Part shown: in pieces, positions 1 to 10,390 of the stretch
Numbering within the stretch: the first letter of the stretch is position 1
How the letters are laid out: each line of letters starts with the position of its first letter
NCBI GenBank assembly: GCA_963580455.1
Contig: OY756957.1
Span: 4,903,001 to 4,967,000, forward strand
Length of the DNA: 64,000 nt
Direction of reading: 5' to 3'
From: Euonymus europaeus
Taxonomy: Eukaryota; Streptophyta; Magnoliopsida; Celastrales; Celastraceae
Program-made: the position numbers and the translations under genes
The notes under the pieces: model-generated
Seen by the model: the letters and a program-made list of their open reading frames with translations, nothing else
What the model was told of the DNA's origin: nothing
Database searches by the model: none

Positions 1-99
1 AATCGGGCAGGCTTTGTCTGCCTTCCTTTCTCTCTCTCCAACTTCTGATAAATGCTTCATTAGCTGGACAGAATTAGAAGAAGAAGAAGAAGGAGAAGA

Positions 100-2495
100 A
101 TGGGGGTAGGAGTAGGATCTTCAAAGTTGAAAAGAGCAGCATGGAAGATGGTAGTGGCAGCATGTGGCTCTTTTTCCATGAGAAGACCTCCTCCTCTCGT
201 GGACCCAGGAGCTACTGATCCCACCGTAAGTGTCCTTCCTCTCTGTTTTCTTCTGGTTCAGCTGTGATTTTAGATATACAGAGATTGACGATTTGAAAGA
301 TTGTTCCTTTATCCAATTACCCATTTCAATTTTACTGCAAAGCTCACACTTCTTTGTTTTGTTCTTCTTTTTCTGCTTCTCCTTGAAATTCCCAAGTGAG
401 TGATTGCCCAGATGCTCAGACCTGTTCATTTCCCAATCAATCAATCAATCACTCACCAGCTTAAGAAAAATATACTAGAAAGTCTCTTCCTTGCATTTCT
501 TCTCTGCCCCCGGCCCCTTGTGTACAGAAAGGGAAATGGTTCTGTCATTCCCAACTGCTGCTGGAAATTTATTATTTATGATAGAGAGAGGGGATAACGG
601 CTGTTTGCTTTGTGTCATAAACAGATCTTGGGTTCTTCGTCAGTGTCTCCCCCACGGTCAAGAAATGTGTCAGAAGAAGAAGAAGAAGAAGAAGAAACAG
701 TTGCTGGAGAAGATGCTGAAATAGTCTCCACTCCTTCCAGCACCAACAACAACAGCAAGGCCAATTCTAAGGTAGCTTTCTTATTGTTTCCTCCTGTCAA
801 GCAAATATTTGCAATGCCACTAAAAGATCGCGTTAATTTGTATAGAGCTGTGAGTATTTTTTGCTTTTGGAATCCAATGTAGTTTGATTGCTCTCTCTTT
901 GAGTGTCTGCTGTGCTTCCACAATTGTTATTTCTACTGCATTTCTTTGAGAATTCTGTGAATTCAAGGAACCATTTCCTTGTTGAATCAAGCCTCAAAAG
1001 CCACATAGTGGTGGCGAAAACTAGAAACACTTATTCATGTTTTCAAGTGGATATAACAGAAGGAAAGTGCTATAAAATGTTATTGCAAGAGTGCTATTCC
1101 TTGATGTTTGTTTGTGTGTTGTGGCAGAACCTTTGTGCAATATGTCTGGATCCTCTGCGTTACAACTCAGGCAGCGGGCCAGGGGAGGCTATATTCACTG
1201 CCCAGTGCTCTCATGCGTTTCATTTTGAATGCATCTCCTCCAATGTCCGCCATGGAAGCATCACCTGTCCTATTTGTCGCTCCCATTGGACACAGCTTCC
1301 CCGAAACCTAAACCCTCCTTGCTCCTTCCCTTGCAATCAGTCTGACCCAATTTTTCAAATCCTTGATGACTCCATTGCCACTTTTCGGGTCAACAGGCGA
1401 TCTCTCCTGCGCTCTGCTCGATATGATGATGATGACCCCATTGAGACTGATCACACTGCTACTGCTAGTCATTCCCGCCTTGATCTCTTCCTAACACCTA
1501 TGGCTCCAACATTGGCACAGCCATATGGCTTTCATCATCCTAATTGCCTACATTCATCTTTGCAAGTGAATGGGAGCAACTCACACCATCATCACCAAAA
1601 ACATCATCAGACGCCTTTCCTGCATTCTGCATCGAGTAGGAGAGCTGCATCTCTCTCAGTAAAACTAGCACATCAGCCAGCCACAGATTTGGTTCTTGTT
1701 GCAAGCACCAATGGTCCACACCTGAGACTTCTCAAGCAGTCAATGGCATTGGTGGTTTTCTCCCTGCGGCCCATTGATCGTTTAGCTATCGTGACTTACT
1801 CGTCTGCTGCAGCTCGTGTCTTCCCCCTTCGGCGAATGACATCCTGCGGGAAGCGAGCAGCCTTACAAGTCATTGACCGTCTTTTCTACATGGGGCAAGC
1901 AGATCCAGATGAAGGATTGAAGAAAGGGATAAAGATACTTGAACATCGTGCCCACAAGAATCCTCGGTCCTGTGTCTTGCATCTGTCTGACAGTCCAACA
2001 AGATCATACCATGGCATCAGCATGCAACTGCCCATCCCCATCCATAGGTTTCACGTCGGATTTGGCTTTGGCACTTCAAATGGGTTTGTAATGCATGAAT
2101 TCGAAGACTTCTTAGCAAGAATTTTAGGAGGTGTTATCAGAGATTTGCAGTTGAGAATTGTTGAAGAACAAAGGATCATACGACTCGGAGAGCTAAAAGG
2201 AGATGAAGAAAGAAGGATTTACTTGGACATGGGCGAGCATGGGCAGGTTCATGTAGAATATAGTTATGTTGAGGGTGGTGATGATTTCATTACAACAGGG
2301 GAAACTGTGGTATGCATAGGCAACAAGAGAGAAGTAAAGGGTGCCAGTTCAGAAGAAGAAGAAGAAGAAGAAGCTGTTTCAGCAAGGGATGTTAACGTTA
2401 TTGGTGGGAGAAACAGCAGTGTCGAAACCTGGGATTACCATCACCCTCATATGGCTAGAAGATGGGCAAAGCACTTACATGGCTATAGGATCTGA
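100..2495 (+). CDS. WAV3-like RING-H2/VWA E3 ubiquitin ligase
   Basis: Three coding exons: 100-225, 625-771 and 1128-2495, all joined in phase 0, giving about 546 aa. The ATG at 100 opens MGVGVGSSKLKRAAWKM. A RING-H2 finger starts at about residue 94 (CAIC, then CSHAFHFEC, then CPIC). A vWA-like domain follows from about residue 277 (DLVLVASTNG, then PIDRLAIVTYSS). Plant proteins with this order (WAV3, WAVH1/2, EDA40) are E3 ligases; WAV3 and WAVH act in root gravitropism and growth. The vWA metal site (DxSxS) appears degenerate here. Low-complexity parts are seven or more Glu in exon 2, a His-rich linker near residue 240, and a second poly-Glu run near residue 500 (2353-2373). The family is sure; the exact paralogue is not. 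It converges on the SRD2 gene 208 bp downstream. Confidence 0.93.
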
Positions 2496-2702
2496 TTGTA
2501 TATTCATACTAGCTGAAACACAGAGGAGAAGGACTGCTGTTACTGTGGCTCTTTCTACTATCAATTAGCTCTTCCCTGGAATTTGTAATGGTTGCGAAAG
2601 TATTAAGTTTGTAAAATCACAAAGCAATTCAGTCGGATTTGCCTTAATTCAAATTTAGAGATGAATTATAATTAACTGTCAATATATACATCCCCCAAGC
2701 AA

Positions 2703-5700
2703 TTAATCATGCAGATATTCATACACTAGGAAGTCACTGTACAAAAGGCTGCCATCTTTGTTGTGGTGAAGAAGGAAATAGCAATTATCGCAGAAATAGC
2801 AAGGGTTCGCCCCTGCCCACTTATCGTCTGCAGTAACCTTAGTAGCCCTATAGATATTGCAAACGTAGCATTTTTGGGCGCGTAACTTCATCTGAAAGAT
2901 GGTAATTGGATAAGCTGCCCGGTTCTGAATATCCTCGGGATGAATCAGCCTCATGTCCCTGATTATTATAGTATGCTTACAGTCTCCCTGCATCAGAAAT
3001 ATCACAATAAGAGAGGATGCAGAAAAGTGATGCCCGTATTGATATTGATGCCCTAAGAATTCGTAAACAATGCAATAGAGTACTGCACCTGATGACAGTA
3101 TAGATATCCAGCGCCAAGTCGAAACCTCAAGTTGTAAAACTGTGTCTTCTGCATTGAAAAGGCCTTGAAATGAGGCAAACCTGACGATTTTACCTCACCT
3201 ACAACTGCTTTTTGCTTCTTTTGTAAATCACCACTTATAATGCAGTCCCATTTTCTAAGAGCTTCATGCCTCGAGTTCCTTAGCCAATCAAGTATAGGTT
3301 CACTGTAATCTATGGCTGAGGGATCTCTTAAATCATTGTAGAATACATCCTACAAGATGAACCATACGATTAAAATGTAGCAGACAGCAATATTTGGGGT
3401 GAAAAGAAACTAGCAAACAGAGTTTCTCACTTCTATGAGGAAATATCCGGAAGGATCAGGCTGCCCTGCCTTTTGCATCACAGTGTCTGTCAAACAATAA
3501 ATCTTATCCCTTAGTTCAGTCAAGGTTTGTCGCCCTAAGACCAAAAACTCTTGGGTCTGCAGTCAATTTCACAAAAGATATGGCTGGCAGATTAGTAAGG
3601 GCAAAACATAATGAAACAAAAACCACTAACAAACCAAAAGGCAAAAACCAGACATCCTGAATGCCCAAAAACATTATGTGATCTCTATTACAGTATTATG
3701 AGATTGCAACAGAATTTACAATTCAGCAAAACACCATAGTAGAAAATTATATCCCTATGCTGAACACTTGGCCTAGTGGTAGCCTACTCCTTAAGAGTTG
3801 AACCAAAGCAAAGTTCGAGTCCCCTTCACGTTAATAACAATAAGAAATATGACTTGTCAAAAAGGTAGAAAAAAAATATATACCTTTGCCCTTCGTACAG
3901 CATGATAAACTTCAATGCAAAGCACAACTTCCGGATATAACACAGGTATATGCTCCTGAATATTTGATGGCTTCATCTACAACACATCAAAGAAAAGCAG
4001 AATGAAATAATAAGCAGTAAATCATCAACAAACAAATCAAAGGTAGATGATCAATACATATTTACGTGATCATGTCTAGGCTAATGAATATAATAGCTTA
4101 ACTGGAAAGTTGTCAATGCAAGCTTCAATAATTGAAGCTTTAATGGACTGAAGATTTTAGAATCGTGTTTTCTTTTTTCAGATCAAACTGGAAGCAAATG
4201 TACTTCCACACAACGATCTCTGCATGCAGCTAATTTTATATGAAACCTCACTACGCCCACAAGGATAAACGGAATTTGAAGAAATTCGCTTGACAATTTC
4301 AGCAAACTAATAATCAGAATAATATAAATTTGGCAATTGCATTTTCATCTCAATAAGATCCTAAGATCATACATAAAGAGGTTTCCTAATTTTTCAAATA
4401 CAAATTGTGATGATCACCCCTGAACATATGGATAAAGCCATGCCTTCATGAACATTGTTGCTAACTATGGGTGGTCAAACCTACTGAAATAAATTTCCAG
4501 TAGAGGTAAATAGCAAATAAATTAGATTGTGCCAATAATATGTATTTGTTCAAACATGTAAAAGGAGGATACAACAATTCCATGAACATAAATTCCAAGA
4601 ACAATAGATGCAAACTAGATTTATGGTAGGTTATAAGGCACCTTTCTTTCAGAGTTTATGGACCTGAGTGATTGCATCCTTTTAATTCTCTCTGATGATG
4701 GAACGGCAGATTCATTGACCTTGCAGTTAGGGCTGCACCAAAATGAATGTCCATAATAATAAGAACACAAAGAATGTACCGTTAATGAGTCTGACACATA
4801 TGTCATACCACAAACCTGAAACAATGAAGCCTAGCTGCTGCTTTGTCTTCATCTTGCTTTTGTTTAATCTTTGCAAGTTGCTCCACCTTTCCAATATAAC
4901 TATCCTGAAGCAGCAGAAATCAAATCAATAAATATAGGATAAAAAAAAAACTGTAATTGGACAAAAAATAGAATTTTTTTTGATGCAAACAAGGACAGTA
5001 GAAGATATTATTTACAAAGTATACTGAGAGTAACGACTTACTCACCGCAGTATAAGAGAAAACTTACATATAAGCACAAATTATTGGGGCCTGAAGGTTA
5101 GGTGTTGTACTACTCTAATATGGTAAATGGTTGACAGTTGACATAAGTCTAATGCTGCCCTAACTTGGAGAAGTTTCATGGACATGGTCTCAAAAGAATA
5201 AAAGAAACTTACAAGTATATTGCTAAAGTATAAGCTCAACCAACAAGAGTCCAACCTTCAGAACAAATAATTAACATACAAGCATTAAGATAAGAGACAT
5301 AAATGACTATAACAATATGAAACTCCATTTTTTAAACTTAAAACAACATTCACATAAATTGTATACAATATACTTCAGCAAGTACAGAAAGACATCATAT
5401 CTCTATTAATTTGGTTGGCAAAGCGTATGAAGAACATGATCACAATGTCTTTATTAAACTTTGAATGTATAGTTTGATGTTGAAAAATTCCACTGCCTAT
5501 TTAATTATAGAAAACTAAAAGAAATTATATAGCAACAAACACTGAAACAAAGGATAGAACCATCATATGAGAGATAAGACACCTCAAGAGCAGACTTATT
5601 CACTCTTCTTTTCTTTCTTCTCTGTTTGGTATTATCTGCAGCTACATTGACAATGGCATCAGACTGACATCCATTTGTGGATTCTAACGAAGCAGAAGTA

Positions 5701-6687
5701 TTCCCTCCTATTTGAGAGCAATCAGAATATGCATCTTTATCAGCAGATGTACCATTTTTTCTGCATACAATTCAAAGAGATGAGTAAATTCTTTCAAGAT
5801 ACAAAAGTGAGAACTGAGATATTTTATATCACTTAAAAATGATGCAGAAGACAAACACAGGAGCATGTAACGGATACCAAATGCTTAATATTCACATTAC
5901 ATAGGAAAATAAGGGATTCATAGAAAAAGAAAAAAGAAAAAAGAAAAAAAAGGGATTCATTGAAATCAATGTCACAAAAATCTGCTGTCCACAAGTGGAA
6001 CACTCATATTCAATAGAATATAAACACAGAAATTCAAAGGTCTCAATTTGGTTCATTCCAGATATTTTGTAGCAAACAGGATGCTTATATCAATTACCCT
6101 GCGACAGAGTTCCCTTCCCAAAGTTGCAATGATTTCTCCGTATTCTCAGCATCCTAAATCATCCACGAAAACAGCGAAAACAAATAATTAGATAATAAGG
6201 AAACTAGTTAAAATAAATGGAGTAGGAAATAAAGCACCATACTTTAGAAGTTTCCTTCAAAGCCATATCGACCAACTCATCCTCTGTGAAAACTTTAAGG
6301 TCATCAACACTGCACAATATAAGCAACGGAGATTATTCTTCGAAACAAAAGCTCACGTCAATGAAATTCCAAATCAAAAGCAACAATGAGAGGGTACGTA
6401 CGATATATCATCGTCACAGAAAGAATCTGGCAACAACTCGTACTCTAAATCCTGAAAGAGACCAGCATTGGATTGATTAAATTTGTGAAACAAATAAAAA
6501 CAAACAAACAATAACAATTGATGATAACCTGAAGTTGGCGGGCAGCAGAGGCCTCGAAGTCCGTAACCCTGGTGAGAGGGCCTACCATGTTCGGCATATA
6601 GAGAGGACCACCCCGAGGAATCGAAAAGTTAGCATCGTCTACGTGCTCTTGCTCAAACTGCACAATCTCCATTGATTCTTCTGTCAT
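2703..6687 (-). CDS. SRD2: snRNA-activating protein complex subunit 3 (SRD2/SNAPC3)
   Basis: Eleven coding exons on the minus strand: 6687-6529, 6451-6402, 6309-6243, 6153-6098, 5760-5583, 4904-4816, 4732-4642, 3976-3884, 3556-3431, 3349-3089 and 2987-2703. All phases agree, giving 484 aa. Family knowledge: this subunit of SNAPc binds the upstream element of snRNA promoters for Pol II and Pol III, and Arabidopsis SRD2 is needed for dedifferentiation and regeneration. Seen here: the N-terminal [13 protein letters not shown] motif, a low-complexity linker with a basic patch (RRKKRR, exon 5), the segment [16 protein letters not shown] in exon 10, and a C-terminal Cys cluster (CYVC, then CYFCDNC) followed by [18 protein letters not shown]. 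At 484 aa it is longer than I recall for Arabidopsis, with the excess in the linker. Another ATG lies upstream, but [10 protein letters not shown] fits the family better. Confidence 0.93.
3768..3835 (+). mobile_element. tRNA-derived SINE-like head in SRD2 intron
   Basis: Intronic sequence with a box A-like TGGCCTAGTGGTA and, about 50 bp on, a box B-like AGTTCGAGTCCC, followed by an A-rich stretch. This spacing matches the 5' head of tRNA-derived plant SINEs (Au-type). It does not fold into an obvious functional tRNA. The element's 3' end and target duplication were not found. Confidence 0.4.
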
Positions 6688-7199
6688 CTCTGCGCTGGGA
6701 GGAAGAGAGGTTGCGGGGAAAGAATCGAAAACAATTTTCAAACGCCGAGGGCACAAACCTTGTCTTTTAGGAGTCCGCTAGAAAGTTACAACTAGACCCA
6801 AATTGAACGGCCATTAAACCCAACCCAATTACCGCCGTCGGCCCAAAAGGATGAAGCTACTCTATTTCACCATTAAAAGCTAATCTGAGCTTTCTGGGGC
6901 AGGCATTTACCTCGAGGTGCAGGCGAATGCGATCCTTTTCGTTCTTGTTTCTGAATTAGGGTGCTTTCATACGACTGTTGAGCTTTTCTCAATGTATGGC
7001 ATGTTTCACGCGGTAGAGAGAAAGGGATAGGGACAAGTTTCGAGTCGAAAGAGCAAAAAACTTCTAGCAGACGGCCAAGTGTACGACGGACTAACATATG
7101 AGAAAGTGGGTGGAAAAGCAAATCAGGGATGAGACAATTGGAGCAAAGTCATTTGAGGCCGGTTTGGTATCCAAATCCAACGATAGCATCTTCGGCAGG
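6688..7199. other. 5' flank of SRD2 up to retroelement insertion
   Basis: About 510 bp between the SRD2 start codon and the left LTR. It should hold the SRD2 promoter and 5' UTR. Short ORFs on both strands resemble no protein family I know. No TATA box could be assigned with confidence. Confidence 0.4.
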
Positions 7200-7603
7200 T
7201 GTCGATGCAAAAAACTGCACGTTCCTGAGTTGATGACGGCTGAAGTATTTAAGGTACTGAAAAGTAAAATATACGGAGAATTAACGTGATTTGGCAAGAG
7301 TGCCTACGTCCACGGACCAAGTAAAATTTTCTTATTCTCTCCTTTATCAGGGTTACAAGCGTGTTATTTATAATAAAAGAAAATAACAACTTTCCTCATC
7401 TTCTCCCCACATCACGTATTAAATCCGTTATTCGAATTTCAAAGGTCTCCACTTGAATTTTGAAGAGCCGTTGAGTAGATCGTGGTGATCACCCAAGGCG
7501 GGATGTAATCACGTAACTCACTCATACGTCATGCGTCACGTCTAACCTCCAGGTGTACACTGTATCTGCTTCCATGTGGCTATTTGACTTTACGTAGTCC
7601 ACA
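7200..7603 (-). repeat. 3' LTR of the TR-GAG element
   Basis: 404-bp repeat, about 96% alike by eye to 9977-10390. The main difference is a 10-bp shortfall just after the first 20 bases, where the other copy has CCGATGTTAGGG. Starts TGTCGATGC and ends TAGTCCACA. Confidence 0.92.
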
Positions 7604-7645
7604 ATTGTCCCAGCCTTTTTATCTTTTTTCTTTTCTTTAGAAAAA
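7604..7645 (-). other. Polypurine tract next to the 3' LTR
   Basis: Read on the minus strand, a run of A and G (AAAGAAAAGAAAAAAG, then AAAAAGG) lies just inside the 3' LTR, as expected for the plus-strand primer of an LTR element. A GCTGGGACAAT segment separates it from the LTR, so the exact primer end is uncertain. Confidence 0.5.
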
Positions 7646-8004
7646 AGATAATTTAGGCTAATTAATCGACATCTTCTTCCTAGCTTTTGACTCCTCATTG
7701 AGCTAGAGGCGAATACTCCCTTATCCTCTTTTGTTGGCAAATTGTAGTTTCTTTTCAAAGGATTCAGGTACCTTTTTACCCCTCCCTTTTTATTTTATTT
7801 TTATTATTTTTTTAAAAAATCCATCGCCCCCGCCAGGACTGGCGGGGCAGCTCCTGCCCAGCTGCTGGGCGGGAGGGCAAACTGCCCTTGCCCAGTGCCT
7901 CCCGCCCAGCTGCTGGGGGAGGCTTTATTTTTTTATTTTTTTTATTTTTTTTTGCCTCTTTGGCGTTTTCCTTTAATTGCCTCTTCGGCATTTTTTTTTT
8001 GCAC

Positions 8005-8290
8005 TTAGGCTCTTTGGCTTCTTTGAATCTCATAGCCTATTCGTTTTTTTTTTTTTTTTTTTTTGCATTTGGCTTCTTTGAATCTTATAGCCTCTTTGGC
8101 TTTTTATTTGTATTTAGCCTCTTTGGCTTCTTTGAATCTTATAGCCTTTTTGACTTTTTCTTTGCATTTAGCCTGTTTGGCTTCTTTGAATCTTATAGCC
8201 TCTTCGGCTTTTTCTTTGCATTTAGCCTCTTTGGCTTCTTTGAATATCATTGCCTCTTCGGCTTTTCTTTGAGTAGATAGCCTCTTCGGC
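8005..8290 (-). repeat. 54-bp tandem repeat encoding charged 18-aa units
   Basis: TTTAGCC recurs at 8113, 8167 and 8221, an exact 54-bp period, with degenerate extra units toward 8005. On the gag strand the phase reads K/E/A/F-rich units such as KEAKEAKCKEKAEEAIRF, open over about three units until a TAA near 8105. It lies in the non-coding part of the element between gag and the 3' LTR. A 21-bp T run at 8044-8064 interrupts it. Confidence 0.85.
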
Positions 8291-8535
8291 CGACTTATTT
8301 GTCAACGACCAATCTCTTGTATGTATCATCGACAATTCTTGGGAACTTTTATCTTAGCGGGTGCTGTCTTGGTATATGCATCCATACGCCTCAGCTTTGG
8401 GATAATGCACTCTTTTTCCCTTTAGTCATCAACAATTGTACTTCAATAATGAAAATAAATAAATTATTTTATTGAAATGAGAAAATCGTTGAAGTACTAT
8501 GTGACAGATTTATTGAAAAAAATAAAGATAAAAAA

Positions 8536-9927
8536 TTATCTCTTCAATCGATCAGGCCTAGAAGAAGGTTCTTCTTTCTTTGGAGTTTCATCTTGCTCCT
8601 TGATTTTGATGTAATCGTCCAAATACCCTTGCTCCACCAGGTGCCACTTTAATTCATGACATTCTGTCGTATGATGTCCTTTATCATCATGGTAGGCACA
8701 AAATCGAGTATGGTCTTTCTTTGCTGGATCGCTCACAATTTTTGCGGGCCACTTGAAGTAGTGGTCATCCTTGACTTTTTGAAAGATCTTGGCGATCGGT
8801 TCATTGAAGTTGGTATAAATGGCTTCATGACTGGACTTCAATCCCATTGAAAACTCTTTGTCAATACCTGATTTATCAGCTCTCTTTTGATCCTCTTCCA
8901 GTTTAACATATTTCATGATCCTTTCTTGTAGATCATTCATTCTCATCGGTGGCTTGAGGGTTAAGCTTTCCCTCAGCCTGTGATCTCGCGGCAATCTCAA
9001 TCTGAAAGTGGCGACTGCTGTCTTTTCTTTGCAGTCTTCTATGTCAGCATACGTGTCTGAATATCTTGAAGCATACTCCCTCAGTGACTCTCCTTTTCTC
9101 AGCTTCAGTGCAAACAACGTGTCCAAGGTGGCTGGCTCCCTGCCGTTTGCTATGAACCTTGACACAAATGCTCGTGCAAGTTCCCTCCAAGAAGAGATTG
9201 AATTCTCCGGAAGCAGGTGAAACCATTTCATTGCAGTCCTGTCAAGACTAGAAGGAAACATCTTGCACATGAGATAGTCCCGGCCTGCCCACAGGACCAT
9301 TTTGTGAGCGTAGGCAGCAACATGAGATACGGGGTCAGTTTTCCCATCATATAGTTCAAATGTGGGAGGAATAAACTTATCTGGGGGATCTTCCCTTCTG
9401 AGTGATTTCACGAAGGGGGTAGTAGTCATCCTGCTGAGTGTTTGCTCTGCCTTCTTCTGGGTGCTCCACATGACATCTTCAGCCCTCCTGGTACTCTCCC
9501 TTCGGGGTCGCCTCTCATTGATGCCCCCGGAGGGAGACCTATGTTTAGGCTTCATTGGAGTTGGTGAGCGTCTCCTCCCTCTAGGGGAGGAGAAGCAATC
9601 CTGCCTCCTTGAGGTCAAGGAGCGCCCTCGTCTTCTCTTCGGTGAAAGACTTCTCCGCTGATGTGACCTTGCAGTACTCTTGGTCTCCTCTTGGAGTGGT
9701 CGACTCTCCTCCTGGCGATGAATGACGCTGGCTAAGCGCTTCCCTTTGTTCTTCAGTGCCTGCAACTGCTCTCTCAGACTCCGCAGCTCTTCCTCTTTCT
9801 GGCACAGCACCGCTTCGATCTCCTCTTCTTGGGAGACCTTGTTGACGTCTTGATCATCAGCAGCTTCCACCTCTGGGGGTAGCCACGCATCCTCCGTGCG
9901 GAGTCCCTCTCCATGAACCTCAGACAT
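8536..9927 (-). CDS. Retrotransposon gag protein (Ty3/Gypsy type)
   Basis: Uninterrupted 463-aa ORF from MSEVHGEGL at 9927; an upstream in-frame ATG at 9987 overlaps the LTR edge and is less likely. Order: acidic N-terminus with a coiled-coil-like stretch (EEELRSLREQLQALK), an Arg/Ser-rich basic region, the gag core (FELYDGKTDPVSHVAAYAHK, AMKWFHLLP, LRKGESLREYASRYSDTY), and a C-terminal zinc-knuckle-like motif (CAYHDDKGHHTTECHELK). Gag forms the particle that packages element RNA. The intact frame with no pol suggests it is used in trans by related full elements. It lies just downstream of the PBS. Confidence 0.93.
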   Translation of the reverse strand: MSEVHGEGLRTEDAWLPPEVEAADDQDVNKVSQEEEIEAVLCQKEEELRSLREQLQALKNKGKRLASVIHRQEESRPLQEETKSTARSHQRRSLSPKRRRGRSLTSRRQDCFSSPRGRRRSPTPMKPKHRSPSGGINERRPRRESTRRAEDVMWSTQKKAEQTLSRMTTTPFVKSLRREDPPDKFIPPTFELYDGKTDPVSHVAAYAHKMVLWAGRDYLMCKMFPSSLDRTAMKWFHLLPENSISSWRELARAFVSRFIANGREPATLDTLFALKLRKGESLREYASRYSDTYADIEDCKEKTAVATFRLRLPRDHRLRESLTLKPPMRMNDLQERIMKYVKLEEDQKRADKSGIDKEFSMGLKSSHEAIYTNFNEPIAKIFQKVKDDHYFKWPAKIVSDPAKKDHTRFCAYHDDKGHHTTECHELKWHLVEQGYLDDYIKIKEQDETPKKEEPSSRPDRLKR

Positions 9928-9958
9928 AGCAACAACCCAGGAAATCAAATGAACGTTT

Positions 9959-9975
9959 CCCACAGACGGCGCCAA
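9959..9975 (-). other. Primer-binding site of the retroelement
   Basis: On the minus strand the LTR end GCATCGACA is followed by ATTGGCGCCGTCTGTGGG. The TGGCGCCG core is the common plant Gypsy primer site; I associate it with tRNA-Asp, but the match beyond the first nine bases is partial. Confidence 0.75.
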
Positions 9976-9976
9976 T

Positions 9977-10390
9977 TGTCGATGCAAAAAACCGCACCGA
10001 TGTTAGGGTTCCTGAGTTGATGACGGCTGAAGTATTTAAGGTACTGAAAAGTAAAAGACACGGAGAATTAACGTGGTTCGGCAAGAGTGCCTACGTCCAC
10101 GGGCCAAGTAAAATCTTCTTATTCTCTCCTTTATCAGGGTTACAAGCGTGTTATTTATAATAAAAGAAAATAACAACTTCCCCCATCTTCTCCCCACATC
10201 ACGTACTAAATCCGTTATTCGAATTTCAAAAGTCTCCACTTGAATTTTGAAGAGCCGTTGAGTAGATCGTGGTGATCACCCAAGGCGGGATGGAGTCACG
10301 TAACTCACCCATACGTCATGCGTCACGTCTAACCTCCAGGTGTACACTATATATGCTTCCACGTGGCTATTTGACTTTACGTAGTCCACA
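9977..10390 (-). repeat. 5' LTR of the TR-GAG element
   Basis: 414-bp copy of the repeat at 7200-7603. It should carry the element's promoter, read leftwards into gag. The block with CGTGGTTCGG and CCTACGTCCACGG is typical of these LTRs. Confidence 0.92.

Larger units (their letters stand above)
7200..10390 (-). mobile_element. Non-autonomous TR-GAG-type LTR retrotransposon, complete
   Basis: A 3.19-kb element oriented on the minus strand. Direct repeats 7200-7603 and 9977-10390 each begin TGT and end ACA. The flanks GCAGG (7195-7199) and GTAGG (10391-10395) form a 5-bp target duplication with one mismatch. Inside the 5' LTR (high coordinates) is a primer-binding site, and inside the 3' LTR a purine-rich tract. 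The only long ORF is a 463-aa gag; no protease, RT, RNase H or integrase is seen in the remaining 0.9 kb. LTRs plus gag without pol define TR-GAG elements, thought to be mobilised by an autonomous Gypsy (Ty3) relative. By eye the LTRs differ by roughly 15 substitutions and one 10-bp indel, so insertion is fairly recent. Confidence 0.9.

Noticed and set aside
903..1127. Open frame running from 903 into the RING exon of the E3 ligase
   Set aside because: It is intron 2 read in frame by chance. A clean acceptor (GTGGCAG) precedes NLCAIC, and the two upstream exons join in phase 0 and match the family.
7888..8280. Plus-strand ORFs rich in Phe, Leu and Ser
   Set aside because: They are antisense readings of the 54-bp repeat and T runs in the retroelement; the element and its gag are on the minus strand.
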